Origin: CAILKP01 sp038231815
GTDB taxonomy: Bacteria > Planctomycetota > Phycisphaerae > Phycisphaerales > UBA1924
Length of the DNA: 18,037 nucleotides
Reading direction: 5' to 3'
Assembly (NCBI GenBank): GCA_038231815.1
Contig: JBBRKQ010000076.1
Location: 1 to 18,037 of the forward strand
Shown: piece by piece, positions 16,179 to 18,037 of the stretch
Layout of the letters: each line of letters opens with the position of its first letter
How positions within the stretch are numbered: the stretch's first letter is position 1
Notes under the pieces: generated by a model
The model's input: the letters and a program-made list of their open reading frames with translations, nothing else
Told to the model about the DNA's origin: nothing
Database searches by the model: none
Program-made: the position numbers and the translations under genes

Positions 16179-16222
16179 AGCAACACGAACTCGCCAACAG
16201 CACATTCCGCCTGCCTTCACTT

Positions 16223-16294
16223 GACCATTTGACCATTTGGCCATTTGACCATTTGACCATTTGGCCATTTGACCATTTGACCATTTGATCATTT
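16223..16294. repeat. Tandem array of nine octanucleotides (GRCCATTT)
   Basis: Seventy-two bases made of nine 8-bp units in a three-unit superstructure: two GACCATTT units then one GGCCATTT, repeated three times, with the ninth unit altered to GATCATTT. The superunit is therefore 24 bp. The array fills the gap between the stop of scoB (16297) and the small membrane protein gene, so it is transcribed as AAATGGYC repeats if the two genes share an mRNA. Single copies of the unit also occur at 14921-14928 and, inverted, at 16993-17000. Confidence 0.95.
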
Positions 16295-16296
16295 TC

Positions 16297-16965
16297 CTAA
16301 ACCCCCATCGTCCCCACCCGCTCCGGCACCACAATCTCCGCCTCTGTCCGCGCCTTGACCTCCGCCGCGGTAAAGCCTGGGGCCACCTCGCGCAGTACAA
16401 ACTTGCCGGATGCCTCATCCATCTCCAGCACGGCAATGTCCGAAATGATCATCCCCACGCAGCCCACGCCTGTGAGAGGCAGCGAGCACGCCTTTACAAG
16501 CTTCGGCGTGCCGTCCTTGGCGTTGTGCTCCATCATTACCACAATCTTCTTCACCCCCGCCACCAAGTCCATCGCCCCGCCCATTCCTTTTACCATCTTG
16601 CCCGGAATCATCCAGTTGGCAATGTCGCCCGAGCCGCTCACCTGCATTGCGCCCAAAATGCACATGTCAATGTGGCCACCACGAATCATCGCAAACGACT
16701 CTGCCGACGAAAAGTACGATGCCCCCGCCCGCGCGGTCACCGTCTGTTTGCCCGCATTGATCAAATCCGCATCCACCGCATCATCCTTCGGAAACGGCCC
16801 GATCCCCAGCAGCCCGTTCTCCGACTGCAGCCACACATCCATCCCCGCCGGGATGTAGTTTGCCACCAGCGTCGGCATACCAATCCCGAGATTTACGATA
16901 TAGCCATCACGCAACTCCGCGGCAGCGCGGCGGGCAATTTGTTCACGATTCAGCACGTTGGCCAT
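16297..16965 (-). CDS. scoB: 3-oxoacid CoA-transferase subunit B
   Basis: A 222-residue beta subunit of a family I CoA-transferase (ScoB/AtoA type), which moves CoA from a donor such as succinyl-CoA to acetoacetate. GIGMPTLV (27-34) and the catalytic-glutamate motif LQSENGLLGIGP (46-57, Glu49) are present, followed by HIDMCILGAMQVS, KGMGGAMDLV and the VVMMEHNAKDG segment typical of this subunit. The ATG at 16965 (MANVLNREQI) is preferred to an in-frame TTG at 16986 that would add seven residues. Length is normal. The required alpha subunit, usually encoded immediately next door, is not in this window: upstream on the strand is rsmE and downstream the small membrane protein. Its product step follows that of HMG-CoA lyase nearby. 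Confidence 0.94.
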   Translation of the reverse strand: MANVLNREQIARRAAAELRDGYIVNLGIGMPTLVANYIPAGMDVWLQSENGLLGIGPFPKDDAVDADLINAGKQTVTARAGASYFSSAESFAMIRGGHIDMCILGAMQVSGSGDIANWMIPGKMVKGMGGAMDLVAGVKKIVVMMEHNAKDGTPKLVKACSLPLTGVGCVGMIISDIAVLEMDEASGKFVLREVAPGFTAAEVKARTEAEIVVPERVGTMGV

Positions 16966-17032
16966 GGTCAAGAATATGAAGACCAAACCGCCAAATGGCC
17001 AAGTTTCTTATTTGCCATCCACCGGCCGCCAA

Positions 17033-17076
17033 CCCCTGCTCCCCTGCTCCCCTCCTCCCCTCCGCCCGTCCGCCCC
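17033..17076 (-). repeat. G-rich octamer repeats (G-quadruplex candidate) after rsmE
   Basis: On the plus strand, C-runs recur every 8 bp: CCCC at 17033, 17041, 17049 and 17057, CCC at 17065 and CCCC at 17073, separated by TGCT, TGCT, TCCT, TCCG and a diverged GTCCG. On the coding (minus) strand these are four perfect GGGG tracts with 4-base spacers (17033-17060) plus two weaker ones, an excellent intramolecular G-quadruplex pattern. The tract starts at the rsmE stop codon and lies upstream of scoB on the same strand. Confidence 0.85.
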
Positions 17077-17852
17077 TATCGCCCCGCAAACTGCATCAGC
17101 AGCGCTGTGGCCACCACCGCCGCGGTTTCAATACGCTGCACATGTGGCCCAAGGGCTATCCGCCCCACCGGCCCGCCTGGCGCACCATCTGCCAGCTCTA
17201 ACTCCTGCGGCGTCCAGCCACCCTCCGGTCCGATCAAAACCAAAAATCGCACCGGGCGTTTGACTGGCCCCGCCGCAACCGCCGCACCCGCCTGAAACTG
17301 CCCAAGCTTTGCTGCTTCCATCGCTGGCTTGCCGGTCTCATCGGCCAACAACACCGTCACCCCGGCCTTTGTCAAAGCCTGCTTCAGCGTCAGTGGCTCG
17401 GCGATTTGCATAAGCCACGGCCTCCCGCACTGCTTGGCGGATTCGGTGGATATCCGCAGCAATCGCTCCACCTTGGTCTCTCCGGGGTCCACTACTCCCC
17501 GCATCGTTTGCAGTGGAGACCATGCCGCACACCCCACCTGGGCAAGCTGCTCAATCATCCACGACGCCCTGTCCGCCTTGGGAGTTGCCGATGCAACGTG
17601 CACCCACGGCGACGGCTCCGGTGCTGTCTCCAACCGCTCAACGCTTAGCGAAATCACCATTTCCCCGCGAATTTTCCTGGTTTCCGTCACCCGGCAGCGG
17701 GCCATGCTGCCCTGCCCATCCAGGACATCGACAACATCACCAGTCACCACCCGTTTCACACGGGCGGCATGATGGGCCTGCTCTCCGGTGATGGAAAGCG
17801 AGGTCTGATCCAAAGTAAGACGCTGGTCCGAGAAGACGCGATGTATTGCCAC
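17076..17852 (-). CDS. rsmE: 16S rRNA (uracil(1498)-N3)-methyltransferase RsmE
   Basis: A 258-residue SPOUT-superfamily methyltransferase that uses S-adenosylmethionine to methylate N3 of U1498 in 16S rRNA of the 30S subunit. An N-terminal PUA-like part (HHAARVKRVVTGDVVDVLDG, about 27-46) is followed by the family motifs ATPKADRASWMIEQLAQVG (89-107), ESAKQCGRP (137-145), IGPEGGWTPQE (207-217) and LGPHVQRIETA (234-244), the last two forming the SAM-binding trefoil knot. The common LG..ILR.ETA form is slightly altered (H-V-Q). The start is GTG 17852, the only suitable codon before the conserved IHRVF beginning. A plausible promoter lies at 17930-17958. Length is close to E. coli RsmE (243). Confidence 0.94.
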   Translation of the reverse strand: MAIHRVFSDQRLTLDQTSLSITGEQAHHAARVKRVVTGDVVDVLDGQGSMARCRVTETRKIRGEMVISLSVERLETAPEPSPWVHVASATPKADRASWMIEQLAQVGCAAWSPLQTMRGVVDPGETKVERLLRISTESAKQCGRPWLMQIAEPLTLKQALTKAGVTVLLADETGKPAMEAAKLGQFQAGAAVAAGPVKRPVRFLVLIGPEGGWTPQELELADGAPGGPVGRIALGPHVQRIETAAVVATALLMQFAGR

Positions 17853-17929
17853 GCCCCACGGTATTGCCCAAACTGGCCCGCCGCCGAATGTTGACCGCGG
17901 TAAGGTTGCTGGACCGTTTCGACGATGCG

Positions 17930-17958
17930 TGTATACAAGGTCTATCGGTTTCTGTCAT
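17930..17958 (-). promoter_or_regulatory. Candidate sigma70-type promoter of rsmE
   Basis: On the minus strand, ATGACA (17953-17958; five of six to TTGACA), exactly 17 bp, then TATACA (17930-17935; four of six to TATAAT). It is 78 bp upstream of the rsmE GTG. It was found by eye, so a chance match is possible. Confidence 0.4.
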
Positions 17959-18037
17959 TCAACCACCTTCCGGGCACCACGACGGTGCGTGCTTTGATCA
18001 ATTCTTTCAGGTCCCCAGTCAGTTATGGCCGTAGCGA

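Noticed and set aside
16223..16294. Possible CRISPR-like repeat array
   Set aside because: Units are 8 bp, directly adjacent and without spacers; it is a simple tandem repeat.
16285..17295. 336-codon plus-strand ORF, longer than scoB
   Set aside because: It is antisense to scoB and rsmE, rich in His/Pro/Arg, and crosses both octamer arrays.
17853..18037. Short ORFs on both strands at the right edge
   Set aside because: Each is 60-73 codons, mutually overlapping and without motifs; the stretch looks like the rsmE promoter region.

Overview
The window reads as bacterial chromosome, probably Planctomycetota and most likely Phycisphaerae. That assignment is an inference from three things: GC-rich, tightly packed coding DNA; type IV pilus/pseudopilin genes; and a secreted protein ending in a VPLP-type PEP-CTERM-like tail (V-P-L-P-T, hydrophobic helix, RRRR). 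No rRNA, tRNA, CRISPR array, integrase or transposase could be supported.

Layout. (1) 1-7906 is a type IV filament block. A truncated pilT-like gene leaves the left edge on the minus strand. After a 464-bp divergent gap come, on the plus strand, a second pilT, pilC, a PilV/GspI-like prepilin, a 986-residue GspK/PilX-like protein with several Asp/Gly-rich Ca2+-loop motifs, and a PilW/GspJ-like prepilin joined to it by an ATGA overlap. The block looks like retraction ATPases, a platform protein and a minor-pilin tip set. No PilB/GspE ATPase and no obvious major pilin lies inside the window. (2) 8029-9897 is recJ on the minus strand, convergent with the pilin genes. (3) 10319-11216 is a single-gene unit: a PEP-CTERM-like exported protein with a clear intrinsic terminator. 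(4) 11217-12367 is a gene-poor stretch, AT-rich near 11.3-11.5 kb, with only broken minus-strand ORF fragments. (5) 12368-13558 is an unrecognised membrane protein with a probable TPR-like C-terminal half, followed by a strong hairpin. (6) 13806-16965 is a catabolic group: HMG-CoA lyase (mvaB), a crotonase-fold protein, a small one-helix membrane protein and 3-oxoacid CoA-transferase subunit B (scoB). HMG-CoA lyase and the CoA-transferase are consecutive steps at the end of leucine/ketone-body degradation (HMG-CoA to acetoacetate to acetoacetyl-CoA). (7) 17076-17852 is rsmE on the minus strand with a plausible promoter.

The most interesting signals are the oversized, Glu5-less, Ca2+-motif-rich GspK-like protein between two Glu5-containing minor pilins; two separate octanucleotide tandem arrays flanking scoB (one AT-rich, one a strong G-quadruplex candidate on the coding strand), with single copies of the first motif nearby; a crotonase lacking both canonical catalytic glutamates; and a scoB without an adjacent scoA. 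I found no anti-phage or other obviously new multi-gene system. The pseudopilin block is the best candidate for something not fully described.
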